A stretch of 64,000 nt of DNA. It comes from JAQUCI01 sp034932685 (GTDB taxonomy: Bacteria > Bacillota_I > Bacilli_A > Erysipelotrichales > Erysipelotrichaceae). Position numbers and translations under genes: made by a program. Under the pieces are notes generated by a model. It was not told the origin of the DNA. It did not search any database and saw nothing but the letters and a program-made list of their open reading frames with translations. Below are positions 16,855 to 25,460 of this stretch, in pieces (within the stretch, counting starts at the first letter, position 1; the number at the start of each line of letters is the position of its first letter). The stretch covers positions 62,001-126,000 of the forward strand of contig JAYFOM010000012.1 of NCBI GenBank assembly GCA_034932685.1, written 5' to 3'.

Positions 16855-17215
16855 ACTGATCTTATATTATTGCGAGTTGATCATTGATATCCACAAGAGT
16901 CATGATAGTGATCAAGTAGCTTTCACTAATGATTGTGAGTACCAGTATGCAATAAGTATGGGTTTGATCCAAATCGGTGAACTGGCAAACAAACTGACAA
17001 ATGATTTTAAAGATTACTTTTCTAATCTACCGTGGTCACATATGCGTAGTTTCCGCAATCGCTTAGCTCATCAGTATGGGTCAATTGACATTGATCTGAC
17101 TTATTGGATATCAACCGTAGATATTACCAGGATTCATGGTCAACTACTCAAAATCATCACCGACTTTGAACAAGAATTTCCAAAAGTGATTAATATGGAA
17201 GAGAAAAATGATTAA
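16832..17215 (+). CDS. HEPN-family RNase toxin (HepT-like, DUF86)
   Basis: This 127-residue all-helical protein carries the full HepT active-site motif R-x4-H-x-Y (Arg75, His80, Tyr82 in RNRLAHQY). The His/Arg pair is the RNase site and the Tyr is the residue that MntA AMPylates in known type VII toxin-antitoxin systems. It overlaps the MNT gene by 23 bases in the order antitoxin-toxin. The pair could act as a stress or anti-phage module. A GGGAAGG stretch upstream serves as SD. A bidirectional terminator follows. Confidence 0.85.
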   Translation: MTNYGTLKLILYYCELIIDIHKSHDSDQVAFTNDCEYQYAISMGLIQIGELANKLTNDFKDYFSNLPWSHMRSFRNRLAHQYGSIDIDLTYWISTVDITRIHGQLLKIITDFEQEFPKVINMEEKND

Positions 17216-17217
17216 TT

Positions 17218-17249
17218 AAAAGAGCACTCAGTTTATAGAGTGCCCTTTT
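17218..17249. terminator. Bidirectional terminator between hepT and nagA copy 2
   Basis: The arms AAAAGAGCACTC (17218-17229) and GAGTGCCCTTTT (17238-17249) pair at 11 of 12 positions with an 8-base loop. A/T runs on both sides serve the convergent genes. Confidence 0.8.
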
Positions 17250-17266
17250 AATATGAAAATATAACT

Positions 17267-18460
17267 CTATAGTATTTGATACTTACTTAGGTATTCAGGA
17301 TTAAAAAGGTTTTCATTGTCATTTATATCAAAGACTTTTTGGCCTTCAACGTAGGTTGCTAATACATTAAATGCTGGATCTACTACGATAAGATCCGCAT
17401 CTTTAGAGGTCTTGATCGAACCTTTATGAGCACTTACCCCATAAACTTGACTTGGATTTAATGAGGACATCTTGATGATCGTTTCAAGAGGTATATGAAG
17501 CTTTTCATACAGATACTTAATACCATAGATAACCGGTTTAGTACTACCAGCTAAGGCGCCAGATTCAGTTAAACACAGTCCATCAACTGTGATATTGACA
17601 ATATCAGTATAGCCAAAGCTAATAAATTTGTATTTGCCCTGAGGTGCACCAGCTGTTGGTAAACTGTCAGAGATCATCATGAACTTATCATAAGATTTGA
17701 CTTTAAACATAATCTCAAGCATTTCAGCCGAGATCAGCATTCCATCACAGATTATCTCACAAAAGACATTGTCATTTAATAAACAAGCACCTAACCCTCC
17801 CATATGACGATGGTGAATACCACTCATGATATTTGCGGTATGAGTAGAAACTGTAATTCCATTAGCGAAAGCTTCATTTGCTTGCTTAAAGTCGTAATCA
17901 CTGTGAGCGTAAGCTGTTCTTATTCCTTTGCTTGCTAAGTAATCAATTACTTTTTGACTACCTGGGATCTCAGGAGCAATAGCCACTAACTTTAGTAGCC
18001 CATCAGCATCTTCAACCATTTTAATGACAACCTTCATATCGATATCCGGATATCCTTTATAAATATCATTTTCCCCTACCCGATTTAAATAAGGCCCTTC
18101 CGAGTGGATACCAACAATACGAGCTCCCATCAATGGTTCCTTAGCTACTTCAACTACTTCTTTAATTATATGATGATCGGCCGTCGCCAACACACTCGTA
18201 ACACCTAGTGATGCGATACCCTTTAAATAACCTCTTACTTGGGCTTTTACATCATTTTCGACATGCATTAATGAATAACCCATCGTGCCATGATTATGCG
18301 TGTCAAAGATACCAGGCAAGATTAAGTTGTCTTTATAGTCTACATCAGCCTCAATCTTTGACTCAATAGGCAAAAACTGCTTGATAACGCCCTTTTCTAT
18401 AATTAAATAACCCGAACGTATACCATCTTCAAAATAAATGTTTTCTCCCTTTATTATCAT
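17267..18460 (-). CDS. nagA: N-acetylglucosamine-6-phosphate deacetylase, copy 2
   Basis: This 397-residue paralogue of the nagA at 12619-13806 has the same motifs: HNHGTMGYS, IGIHSEGPYLNRVGE, YAHSDYD, STHTANIMSGIHHRHMGGLGACLLND, and MMISDSLPTAGAP. The sequences differ mainly on the surface and at one block (FISFGYTDIVNITVDGLC for FGSFGNVEVTPEGFC, a 3-residue insertion). Both catalytic sites look intact, so this is a functional duplicate or one with altered specificity, for example for a different N-acetyl-hexosamine-6-P. The ATG has a GGAG SD. Confidence 0.9.
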   Translation of the reverse strand: MIIKGENIYFEDGIRSGYLIIEKGVIKQFLPIESKIEADVDYKDNLILPGIFDTHNHGTMGYSLMHVENDVKAQVRGYLKGIASLGVTSVLATADHHIIKEVVEVAKEPLMGARIVGIHSEGPYLNRVGENDIYKGYPDIDMKVVIKMVEDADGLLKLVAIAPEIPGSQKVIDYLASKGIRTAYAHSDYDFKQANEAFANGITVSTHTANIMSGIHHRHMGGLGACLLNDNVFCEIICDGMLISAEMLEIMFKVKSYDKFMMISDSLPTAGAPQGKYKFISFGYTDIVNITVDGLCLTESGALAGSTKPVIYGIKYLYEKLHIPLETIIKMSSLNPSQVYGVSAHKGSIKTSKDADLIVVDPAFNVLATYVEGQKVFDINDNENLFNPEYLSKYQIL

Positions 18461-18480
18461 AACTTATCTCCGTTGGTTAT

Positions 18481-18504
18481 ATTTTATCATGATTGTATAT
18501 ATAT
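18481..18504 (-). promoter_or_regulatory. nagA copy 2 promoter with GntR-type operator
   Basis: On the minus strand ATATATATACAA (18493-18504) precedes an extended -10 (TGATAAAAT at 18481-18489). Operator-to-ATG distance is 33-44 bases, identical to copy 1. The rest of the 206-base gap to the next gene shows only the terminator at its far end. Confidence 0.6.
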
Positions 18505-18636
18505 TACTTTGGTCATATTAGAAATATCACTTAATGTGCTTTCACTAGTTATTCAATATGCAAGAAACACAAAGAGAGATGTTTATACAGTTGTCATAGA
18601 TATGCATTCATTATCAACACGCACAACTTTAGCTTG

Positions 18637-18664
18637 TAAAAAAGCATCCTTCATTGGATGCTTT
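18637..18664 (-). terminator. Terminator of the HAD phosphatase gene
   Basis: A 9-bp stem (AAAGCATCC at 18641-18649, GGATGCTTT at 18656-18664) with a 6-base loop is followed by a T-run on the minus strand. The hairpin begins 3 bases beyond the stop codon. Confidence 0.85.
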
Positions 18665-18666
18665 AT

Positions 18667-19530
18667 TTATCTTTGATTTATTTCATCTTGTGCGGCTTTT
18701 ACATGTGCCAGATGGATTGCTTGAATGTTCTCGTCGGCTCTAATTTCGTCTAAAATTGCACAAACAGCCTGTTGTAGTTGACTATCTTCGGTATAATCAG
18801 TTGGTAAGACAAAGTCAACCCGATTATTCAAGATCATATTATTAGCAACTTCCTTAGCATTATTTTGATAGACAGCGATTGAATGACCACCATTACTTTT
18901 AACAAGCTTCATACAAGGAACATCAGTAAAACCATCCCCAATATAGATCATATTTTTGAAACTGATACGCTTATTTTCTTCGGCCATTGAAGCGTTAAGT
19001 TCATCATTTTCCGTAACTTCTAAGACTCCCTTATTTATTCTAAATAAAAATTGCGTCTTACTAGTATAGTTGACCGCCATAGCTGGCCAAATTGGTTCTT
19101 CATATTCGTTATAACAATATTCACTAGCGTAGATTTTTTTGAATTCTTTCGCAATCTTAGTAGCTTCAATGATCTCTTTTAAGCCTGATGATAAGATATA
19201 ATGCTCGACTTTCAAACCAATACTATCACCATATTGATTAATTCGCTCAAACCACGTTTCAACGCCATCAAACAATTGTACTGCTTTTCCTAAGTTACGA
19301 AATTCATCTTTATTTAAGTACATTCCACTTTTTTCAGCTTCTTGTAACATGACAAACATGTATGACAAGATTTGATCCATATTATGTTTCTTTGTTAAAA
19401 CTGAACATTTCTCCCAAAAATCATCTGCCTCCATATTTAAAGCTGGAATAAAGGAATATTCTTGCATATCGCGCGGAGATAACGTTTTATCAAAATCATA
19501 CATAAGTGCAACTAATGGTTTTTTAGGCAT
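18667..19530 (-). CDS. HAD-superfamily phosphatase, phosphoserine-phosphatase-like
   Basis: This 287-residue protein has HAD motif I as MYDFDKTLSPRDM (Asp nucleophile near residue 12), motif II as LSSGLKE and motif IV as YIGDGFTDVPCMK. The long helical insert after motif I is a C1 cap, as in the PSP branch. The substrate is unknown. It has its own terminator and no close same-strand partner. The ATG follows an AGGAG SD. Confidence 0.75.
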   Translation of the reverse strand: MPKKPLVALMYDFDKTLSPRDMQEYSFIPALNMEADDFWEKCSVLTKKHNMDQILSYMFVMLQEAEKSGMYLNKDEFRNLGKAVQLFDGVETWFERINQYGDSIGLKVEHYILSSGLKEIIEATKIAKEFKKIYASEYCYNEYEEPIWPAMAVNYTSKTQFLFRINKGVLEVTENDELNASMAEENKRISFKNMIYIGDGFTDVPCMKLVKSNGGHSIAVYQNNAKEVANNMILNNRVDFVLPTDYTEDSQLQQAVCAILDEIRADENIQAIHLAHVKAAQDEINQR

Positions 19531-19676
19531 TCGTATCGCTCCTTATCCTATACGTCTATCATAACATAATCAAAATAAACACAAAAGAATAACAATAATG
19601 TTGTATTCATACTAACTAAACAATAGAAGCTAACATAACTCTGTGCTAAAATTAAAGTATAAAGGATGGATGTAAT

Positions 19677-20981
19677 ATGCGCTTTATCTTAGCTTTGATT
19701 GTTGGTAAAATACTGAGTACGATTGGAAAAATTAATGGTAAGGGAACTAACTTACCAGGCGATTTAGCGCTGAAGATTGATCCAAAGCTTTTAGCTAAGT
19801 TTCATTTCAATGGAAAAGTGATCGCTGTAACTGGCAGTAATGGCAAAACAACAACTACCAACATCCTTACCTTCATCTTAAGTCAAGCGGGTCATACAGT
19901 TATCTCTAATCAAAAAGGCTCAAATCTTACCGGTGGTGTTAGTACAACTTTGATCAATCATGCCGATTTCAAAGGTAGTGTTGACGCTGATTTTGTTGTT
20001 CTTGAAGTAGATGAGCGTTTTTCGCGTTTAATATTCAAGGATTTCGCTCCTGATTATTTAATATGTACAAATCTATTTCGTGATCAGTTGACAAGAAACG
20101 GCAATATCGATGTCATTATCAATAAGCTTGAAGAAGCAATTGCGCCAACAGTAAAACTTATCTTAAACGCTAATGATCCCATCAGTGCCGATCTAGCTAT
20201 CAATAACAAGCGTATTTATTATGGTTTAGCTAATACTGAACATTCAGCAAAAGACGCTATTAACATCACCCATGACGCTAAGGTATGTCCAAGGTGTTAT
20301 CATCGTTTGTCATATGAGTACTTTCATTATAATCATATCGGTAAATTTTATTGCGATAATTGTGGGTATAAAACACCTCTTGCTAAGTATCTGGCCAAAG
20401 ACGTTGATCTATTAAGTGGTGATTTTAAGATCAATGAGCAAGCTTGCTCAACCAATTTTAAGAGCATCTTCAATATTCTAAATGTAACAGCAGCTGTTGC
20501 GACGGTTTGTGAATTAGGATTAGATATCAAATCGGCTTGTCAAATTGCTGGACGCTTTACTATCATGGAACAACGCTACAAAGAATTCTTTATAGGTGAT
20601 CGTAAAGCTTTGATGATCCTTTCTAAGAATCAAAATCCTGTATCATATGATCAGTCTATTGCTTATCTGTTAAATATGAGTGAACAAAAAAGTGCGATCA
20701 TTGTGGTTAATAATATTAACCACACTTTCCACAAAGATACAACATGGCTTTATGATATTAGTTTTGAGAAGTTAAAGGATCATCTTGATAGTGTTGTATG
20801 TACTGGTGAAAGAGCTTATGATCTAGCATTTAGATTAAAATTGGCTGGCTTTGATGAAACGAGGTTATTAATTGAACCAAAGATCAATAATATCAAACCA
20901 TTGCTTGCTATGACAAAAGGCACAATTTGCTTTCTAAGCGAACTATATGACGCTAAATCAGTAATTGAAGCGGTAAAATGA
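19677..20981 (+). CDS. murT: Lipid II isoglutaminyl synthase, MurT subunit
   Basis: This 434-residue Mur-ligase-like protein is the ATP-using half of the MurT/GatD enzyme, which amidates the D-Glu of lipid II. The Mur P-loop is VTGSNGKTTTTN (residues 51-62). A Cys4 zinc ribbon unique to MurT is present (Cys204, Cys207, Cys226, Cys229). The C-terminal DUF1727-type domain runs from about 315 to the end and includes the family's LSKNQNPVSYDQSI near 320, where MurT binds GatD. Its presence indicates a peptidoglycan wall. The gatD gene follows 7 bases later. Confidence 0.9.
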   Translation: MRFILALIVGKILSTIGKINGKGTNLPGDLALKIDPKLLAKFHFNGKVIAVTGSNGKTTTTNILTFILSQAGHTVISNQKGSNLTGGVSTTLINHADFKGSVDADFVVLEVDERFSRLIFKDFAPDYLICTNLFRDQLTRNGNIDVIINKLEEAIAPTVKLILNANDPISADLAINNKRIYYGLANTEHSAKDAINITHDAKVCPRCYHRLSYEYFHYNHIGKFYCDNCGYKTPLAKYLAKDVDLLSGDFKINEQACSTNFKSIFNILNVTAAVATVCELGLDIKSACQIAGRFTIMEQRYKEFFIGDRKALMILSKNQNPVSYDQSIAYLLNMSEQKSAIIVVNNINHTFHKDTTWLYDISFEKLKDHLDSVVCTGERAYDLAFRLKLAGFDETRLLIEPKINNIKPLLAMTKGTICFLSELYDAKSVIEAVK

Positions 20982-20988
20982 GGAAAAC

Positions 20989-21699
20989 ATGAAAAAGATA
21001 AATATCCTATGGTTATATGATGATTTACTAGATTTATATGGTGATAGTGGTAATATTAGTGTTATTACTTATTATTTCATTAAAGCTAACATTCCCTATC
21101 AAATAGATAAGAAAAGCATTAATGACAAACTTAATTTTAACTATGACCTTATTTATATTGGTTGTGGCAAACTGAAAAATCTAGTCGTCGCTAACGAACA
21201 CTTAAAATCATATAAAGAAGCTTTCAATACCGCTATAAAACAAGATAAGATCATTATCATGACCGGAAATTCGCAGTTAATGCTTGGCAAATCGATAACA
21301 ACCAAAGAAAACGTAACATATGAAGGTTTAAACATATTTGATTTTGAAAGTTTTGACAACAACGAAGTCTATATAAGCGATGTGATAGCAACAAGTGAAC
21401 TATCTAGTAACACTAATATGTATGGCTTTATCAATAGAACTGCTTATATCCAAGCATACGATAATAAGTATCCTTTTTTAACTATCAAGCAAGGATTAAA
21501 CGATATATCAATACCAACTGAAGAGCGTGGCATTGCATATCATAACTTGTTAGCTACATGGTTATTAGGTCCACTTTTAGTTAAAAATCCCTCTTTACTT
21601 GAAACGATATTAAAACGTTTAAATAGTAATGAAGATACTATTGAACTTGAAACATTACAATATAAAGCTTATGAAATGACAATCGATGAGTTCAAATGA
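20989..21699 (+). CDS. gatD: GatD-like amidotransferase subunit lacking its glutaminase dyad
   Basis: This 236-residue class-I (CobB/CobQ-type) glutamine amidotransferase homologue is encoded right after murT. The N-terminus (WLYDDLLDLYGDSGNISV) and the end (AYHNLLATWLLGPLLVKN) match GatD. In characterised GatD, glutamine is split by a Cys and a His (Cys94 and His189 in S. aureus). Here the Cys position reads IMTGNSQ, with Thr92 where the Cys should be, and the LHGP block reads LLGP, with Leu193 for His. Both residues therefore appear to be missing. The partner may use free ammonia, or this subunit may be structural. The identity rests on gene order and the flanking motifs. Confidence 0.78.
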   Translation: MKKINILWLYDDLLDLYGDSGNISVITYYFIKANIPYQIDKKSINDKLNFNYDLIYIGCGKLKNLVVANEHLKSYKEAFNTAIKQDKIIIMTGNSQLMLGKSITTKENVTYEGLNIFDFESFDNNEVYISDVIATSELSSNTNMYGFINRTAYIQAYDNKYPFLTIKQGLNDISIPTEERGIAYHNLLATWLLGPLLVKNPSLLETILKRLNSNEDTIELETLQYKAYEMTIDEFK

Positions 21700-21712
21700 T
21701 CAAATGATAGTT

Positions 21713-22336
21713 TTATGTGTTTTTCAACATGATCATTTCGATTAATTCACTTACTTCTTTACAGCGGTCACAACAGTCTTCAAGGGCTTCAAAAATATTG
21801 TTCCAGCAAAATATCTCAATGGGATCTTTACTGGTTTGAAACAGCTTTCTAATGGCATCATAATGAATGACATCTGCCATTTCTTCAAGTTCATTGATCT
21901 TGATAAAATGCTCTTTTATCGTCTTTGATCGATGAAAATTCTTAAATTCAATCAACATCAGTCTTAGTACATCACAACTTTCACTAATGATAGGGGTAAA
22001 AGCGCGTGCTTCATCTCTTATCTTTTTAATATTGTACATTGCCAATAATCGTACAACATCTTCAATCGCATCCATGATATCATCAATCTTCGCTAGTAAG
22101 GCTGCGATATCTTCGCGCTCAATTGGGGTGATAAACTCATCGGCTAGCTTTTTAGTGACTTCGTATTTTGCTATATCACCATCATGTTCAATTTCATGTA
22201 TGGCAACTAATTGAAGATGGTTATCCAAAGCCTTAATATCTTCAATAACATCATGTAAAGCTTTAGCGCCAAGACAAGGATAAGCCATTAGTTCATAGAA
22301 ACTATCATAGTAGTAAGTGTTACTTTTTTTAGCCAT
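21713..22336 (-). CDS. DUF47/PhoU-like Pit accessory protein
   Basis: This 207-residue all-helical protein is a DUF47 (PhoU-related) partner of Pit phosphate transporters. Typical segments are LQLVAIHEIEHDGDIAKYEVTKKLADEFITPIEREDIAALLAKIDDIMDAIEDVV, in which the acidic E-x3-D repeats probably bind metal. It is encoded 9 bases after the pit gene and is expected to control the transporter from the cytoplasmic side. The C-terminus (WNNIFEALEDCCDRCKEVSELIEMIML) is the family's end. The ATG has an AGGAGG SD. Confidence 0.88.
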   Translation of the reverse strand: MAKKSNTYYYDSFYELMAYPCLGAKALHDVIEDIKALDNHLQLVAIHEIEHDGDIAKYEVTKKLADEFITPIEREDIAALLAKIDDIMDAIEDVVRLLAMYNIKKIRDEARAFTPIISESCDVLRLMLIEFKNFHRSKTIKEHFIKINELEEMADVIHYDAIRKLFQTSKDPIEIFCWNNIFEALEDCCDRCKEVSELIEMIMLKNT

Positions 22337-22345
22337 AGTATCCTC

Positions 22346-23398
22346 CTATAGGATAAACATGAATAGTTTAGTCATGATATAACCAATTAAGCCACAACCT
22401 GGAAAAGTTAAGATCCAAGTCATTACCATCTCATTTACGATCTTCCAATTTACATTAGATAAGCGCTTCGCAGCTCCTACCCCCATGATGGCGGTTGTTT
22501 TAGTATGGGTAGTGCTTACTGGAATACCCGTTAATGATGACAATAATAAACATCCAGCAGCTGCCATATCAGCAGCGAAACCTTGATATTTCGTCAATTT
22601 TACCATCTCCATGCCAACTGCTTTGATTATGCGATAGCCACCTATTGATGTACCAATTGCCATTACAGCTGAACATAGTAACATCAACCAAATAGGAATC
22701 ACAAATACCGTGACATCACTATGACCTCCGGCTAGAAAGATGCCTAACATGAAAACACCCATGAATTTTTGACCATCTTGCGCACCATGCATAAAAGCCA
22801 TTGCGGCTCCGCCAGCAATTTGGGCATATTTAAAGAAGCCTTGTGTTTTGCCACGATCCATATTGCCACATATCAACTCAATCACCTTAACAAAAACCCA
22901 ACCACTGATAAAGCCAAGTATTGTTGACAATGCTAATCCATAGATTACTTTGATCCATTCTGCCCCATTAATACCAGCTAAGCCATCTTGTAAAGCAATT
23001 GCTGCACCAGAAAGGCCAGCTATTAAACCATGACTTTCACTGGTTGGAATACCAAAAACCCAAGCAGCTGTTGACCAAGTCACGATCGCAAACATTGCTG
23101 CACATAAGGCAATAATGGCATTATTGACATTAGATCCAAAATCAACCATCTTATAGATTGTTTGTGCTACTGTCGCATTGACTAAAGTCATAACAAATAC
23201 CCCAAGAAAATTAAAGACCGCAGCCATTATGATGGCATTTCTTGGCGATATCGCTCTTGTTGAGATACATGTAGCAATCGCATTTGGAGCATCCGTCCAA
23301 CCATTCACCAAAATCACAGCAAGCACAAGTAAAACTACAATTATCAATAAAGGATTAGTAAACAACTGCGCTATGAAATCGGTAAAGTTGATACTCAT
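22346..23398 (-). CDS. pit: Pit-family inorganic phosphate transporter
   Basis: This 350-residue polytopic permease of the PiT family exchanges phosphate with metal ions or protons. It holds the paired signatures of the family: NGWTDAPNAIATCISTRAISPRNAI near the N-terminus and FMHGAQDGQKFMGVFML in the second half. GIPTSESHGLIAGLSGAA and GIPVSTTHTKTTAIMGVGAA are also present. The start at 23398 has a GAGGA SD about 9 bases upstream, whereas the in-frame ATG at 23416 has none. DUF47 follows as an operon partner. Confidence 0.92.
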   Translation of the reverse strand: MSINFTDFIAQLFTNPLLIIVVLLVLAVILVNGWTDAPNAIATCISTRAISPRNAIIMAAVFNFLGVFVMTLVNATVAQTIYKMVDFGSNVNNAIIALCAAMFAIVTWSTAAWVFGIPTSESHGLIAGLSGAAIALQDGLAGINGAEWIKVIYGLALSTILGFISGWVFVKVIELICGNMDRGKTQGFFKYAQIAGGAAMAFMHGAQDGQKFMGVFMLGIFLAGGHSDVTVFVIPIWLMLLCSAVMAIGTSIGGYRIIKAVGMEMVKLTKYQGFAADMAAAGCLLLSSLTGIPVSTTHTKTTAIMGVGAAKRLSNVNWKIVNEMVMTWILTFPGCGLIGYIMTKLFMFIL

Positions 23399-23483
23399 AT
23401 TCTTTCCTCTTAACATATTTATAACGCTAACTTAACATATTTACAATATGATAATTCTAAGTATTTCACTTATTGATAAATAG

Positions 23484-23513
23484 AAAAGCAACCATCTACC
23501 AATGGTTGCTTTT
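23484..23513 (-). terminator. Terminator of the pyrR-uraA operon
   Basis: A perfect 12-bp stem (AAAAGCAACCAT / ATGGTTGCTTTT) with a 6-base loop lies 21 bases past the uraA stop. The stem ends in a T-rich side on the minus strand. Confidence 0.8.
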
Positions 23514-23534
23514 CCGTGTATTTTATAGGGGTAA

Positions 23535-24893
23535 CTAGTTTTTCTTAAAACTTAAAATGATGTTCAAAAAGATCCCGAAGATAGCAGCACCGGCAATACA
23601 TGGAACTTCAAGTCCAAAGAATGGGATAATCCCACCATATGCATATTGTCCGCCAATACCGATGACAACGATCGTTGCGATGACAGCGATATTCTTACTA
23701 CTAAACATATCAACTTTCTTTTCAATCATGATTGCCATACCTTGCGCAGCGATTGCTCCAAATAGGAACACTTCCAAACCACCAATAACAGCTTGTGGTA
23801 AAGCATAGATAACATTGATCAAAGGGGTAAAGCAAGCAATGATCATCGCAATGATAGCTGCAGTAGCTAATACCGGCACTGAGAATACTCTTGTAATTGC
23901 CATAGCACTAATGTTTTCCCCATAATTGGTTCCAGCTGGTCCACCAATCATCGCTGATATCATATCAGCGATACCATCACCAATTAAGTTCAATCCTAAT
24001 TTATCCTTGATATTGTATTCTTTCTTTGAACCTTTTTTCTTTGCTAAATCATTAACATAGATATCAAGTTGATATACATGTGCAGTTGATTCAGGTATTG
24101 TTGCGATCGCAATTGGCATAATAGCCGCAACAGCGATCCAACTTGCTTTAGGCAAGGTAAAGATAGGTAATGCAAAGAAACCACTATTAGCTGTTGCTGG
24201 TAATACTCTAAACAAGCTTACACCTGTTGTAACTTGGATCAAATAAGCAACAACACAACCAATGATGGGACCAATAAGTAACGGTAACTGACCCCAAAAA
24301 CCTTTTAGGTAAACTGTTAACAAGATAACCGCAAACAATGTAACAAGTCCTACGACCCAAGCTAGGTTGGTAGCTGTTTGAGCACTTACAGTACTAATGT
24401 TAGTAGCACTAGCAACTGAGTTAATATCCAACATCGCACCACCAGCCAAAGTTAAGCCAATGACCATGGCAATTGGTCCGGTGATTGAAGCCGGTAAGAT
24501 TTTCTCAACCGATTCACGACCAAAACGATTAACAATTAAACCAGCTGCGATTGAAACTAACCCCGACATGATGATACCAAACTGCGCAATTGATATTTTT
24601 TCATTTAATGTACTATTTGCTAATGCACTTGATGACATTAAACCAGCAATTGCTGATAAATAAGAGAAACTTGAACCATAGTATAAAGGTAATTGTCTTT
24701 TAGTGATTAAGACAAAACCTAAGGTAGCCAAGCCACTGGCAAAGATAGTTGTCGAAATGTGGAATCCTGTTGCTAATGCGACCGCAACAGTAGCCGGGAA
24801 CATTACGATAACTTGCTGAACAGCGTACAATAATAAATGCCAAATTGGGGGCCACTCATCTGGTAAGTAACCTACGATACGATTTTTCTCCAT
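23535..24893 (-). CDS. uraA: Uracil permease, nucleobase:cation symporter-2 family
   Basis: This 452-residue membrane protein belongs to the NCS2/UraA family of proton-coupled nucleobase importers. The N-terminus (WHLLLYAVQQVIVMFPATVAVALATG) is the uracil-permease type. The QH motif is replaced by QQ here, as in several Firmicute PyrP proteins. The transport-domain stretch AIATIPESTAHVYQLD contains the substrate Glu, and NYGENISAMAITRVFSVPV follows with the second Glu. It has about 12-14 membrane helices. It lies 13 bases after pyrR under the same attenuator, so its expression should fall when UMP is plentiful. The SD is AGGAGG. Confidence 0.9.
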   Translation of the reverse strand: MEKNRIVGYLPDEWPPIWHLLLYAVQQVIVMFPATVAVALATGFHISTTIFASGLATLGFVLITKRQLPLYYGSSFSYLSAIAGLMSSSALANSTLNEKISIAQFGIIMSGLVSIAAGLIVNRFGRESVEKILPASITGPIAMVIGLTLAGGAMLDINSVASATNISTVSAQTATNLAWVVGLVTLFAVILLTVYLKGFWGQLPLLIGPIIGCVVAYLIQVTTGVSLFRVLPATANSGFFALPIFTLPKASWIAVAAIMPIAIATIPESTAHVYQLDIYVNDLAKKKGSKKEYNIKDKLGLNLIGDGIADMISAMIGGPAGTNYGENISAMAITRVFSVPVLATAAIIAMIIACFTPLINVIYALPQAVIGGLEVFLFGAIAAQGMAIMIEKKVDMFSSKNIAVIATIVVIGIGGQYAYGGIIPFFGLEVPCIAGAAIFGIFLNIILSFKKN

Positions 24894-24906
24894 ACTTCCT
24901 CCTGTT

Positions 24907-25443
24907 TTATATTTGGAAAAGGCTTACGCCTGTACTCCCATCAGTTTCTTCAAGATTAACAGCGATCATCTCACTTGAAGAAGTCGGTATGTTTTTACCG
25001 ACAAAATCAGCACGGATTGGCAGCTCTCGATGACCGCGATCGATCAATACCATTAATCTAATTTTATCGGCTCTTCCAAGCGCAAACAAAGCATCCATAG
25101 CCGCTCTAACAGTGCGACCGGTATATATAACATCATCAATCAAGACTACATGTTTTTTCACGATTGAAAACGGAATATCTGTTGCGTTTAAGATTGGATC
25201 AATTGATTGTTGCACTAGATCATCGCGATATAGATTAATATCAAGTGTTCCAACATTTAGTTTTACCCCTGTGATTTTTTCAATATTGATAGCAACCCTT
25301 TGTGCTAAAGGAATCCCTCTAGTTTTGATACCAACCAAGCATAAATTATCAATGCCATGATTGTTTTCAATAATTTCATGAGCCATCCGCATTAGTGTTC
25401 TTTCAACTGCTTCTTTATTCATTAGTAGTGATTTGAATTCCAT
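24907..25443 (-). CDS. pyrR: PyrR, pyrimidine attenuation regulator/uracil phosphoribosyltransferase
   Basis: This 178-residue protein binds UMP and the leader RNA of pyr genes, and also has uracil phosphoribosyltransferase activity. The PRPP-binding loop is VVLIDDVIYTGRTVRAAMDAL, preceded by LVGIKTRGIPLA and followed by VLIDRGHRELPIRADFVGKNIPTS, all PyrR-specific. The ATG at 25443 has an AAGGAGA SD and gives the normal family length. A longer frame starting at 25500 would begin inside the attenuator stem, so it is rejected. Confidence 0.95.
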   Translation of the reverse strand: MEFKSLLMNKEAVERTLMRMAHEIIENNHGIDNLCLVGIKTRGIPLAQRVAINIEKITGVKLNVGTLDINLYRDDLVQQSIDPILNATDIPFSIVKKHVVLIDDVIYTGRTVRAAMDALFALGRADKIRLMVLIDRGHRELPIRADFVGKNIPTSSSEMIAVNLEETDGSTGVSLFQI

Positions 25444-25460
25444 CTCGCTGTCTCCTTCGT

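Noticed and set aside
18473..18676. 67-codon plus-strand frame between nagA copy 2 and the HAD gene
   Set aside because: No SD, no family resemblance, and it covers an operator and a terminator of other genes.
20989..21699. Cobyric acid synthase or other cobalamin amidotransferase
   Set aside because: It directly follows murT, has GatD size and end motifs, and no cobalamin genes are nearby.
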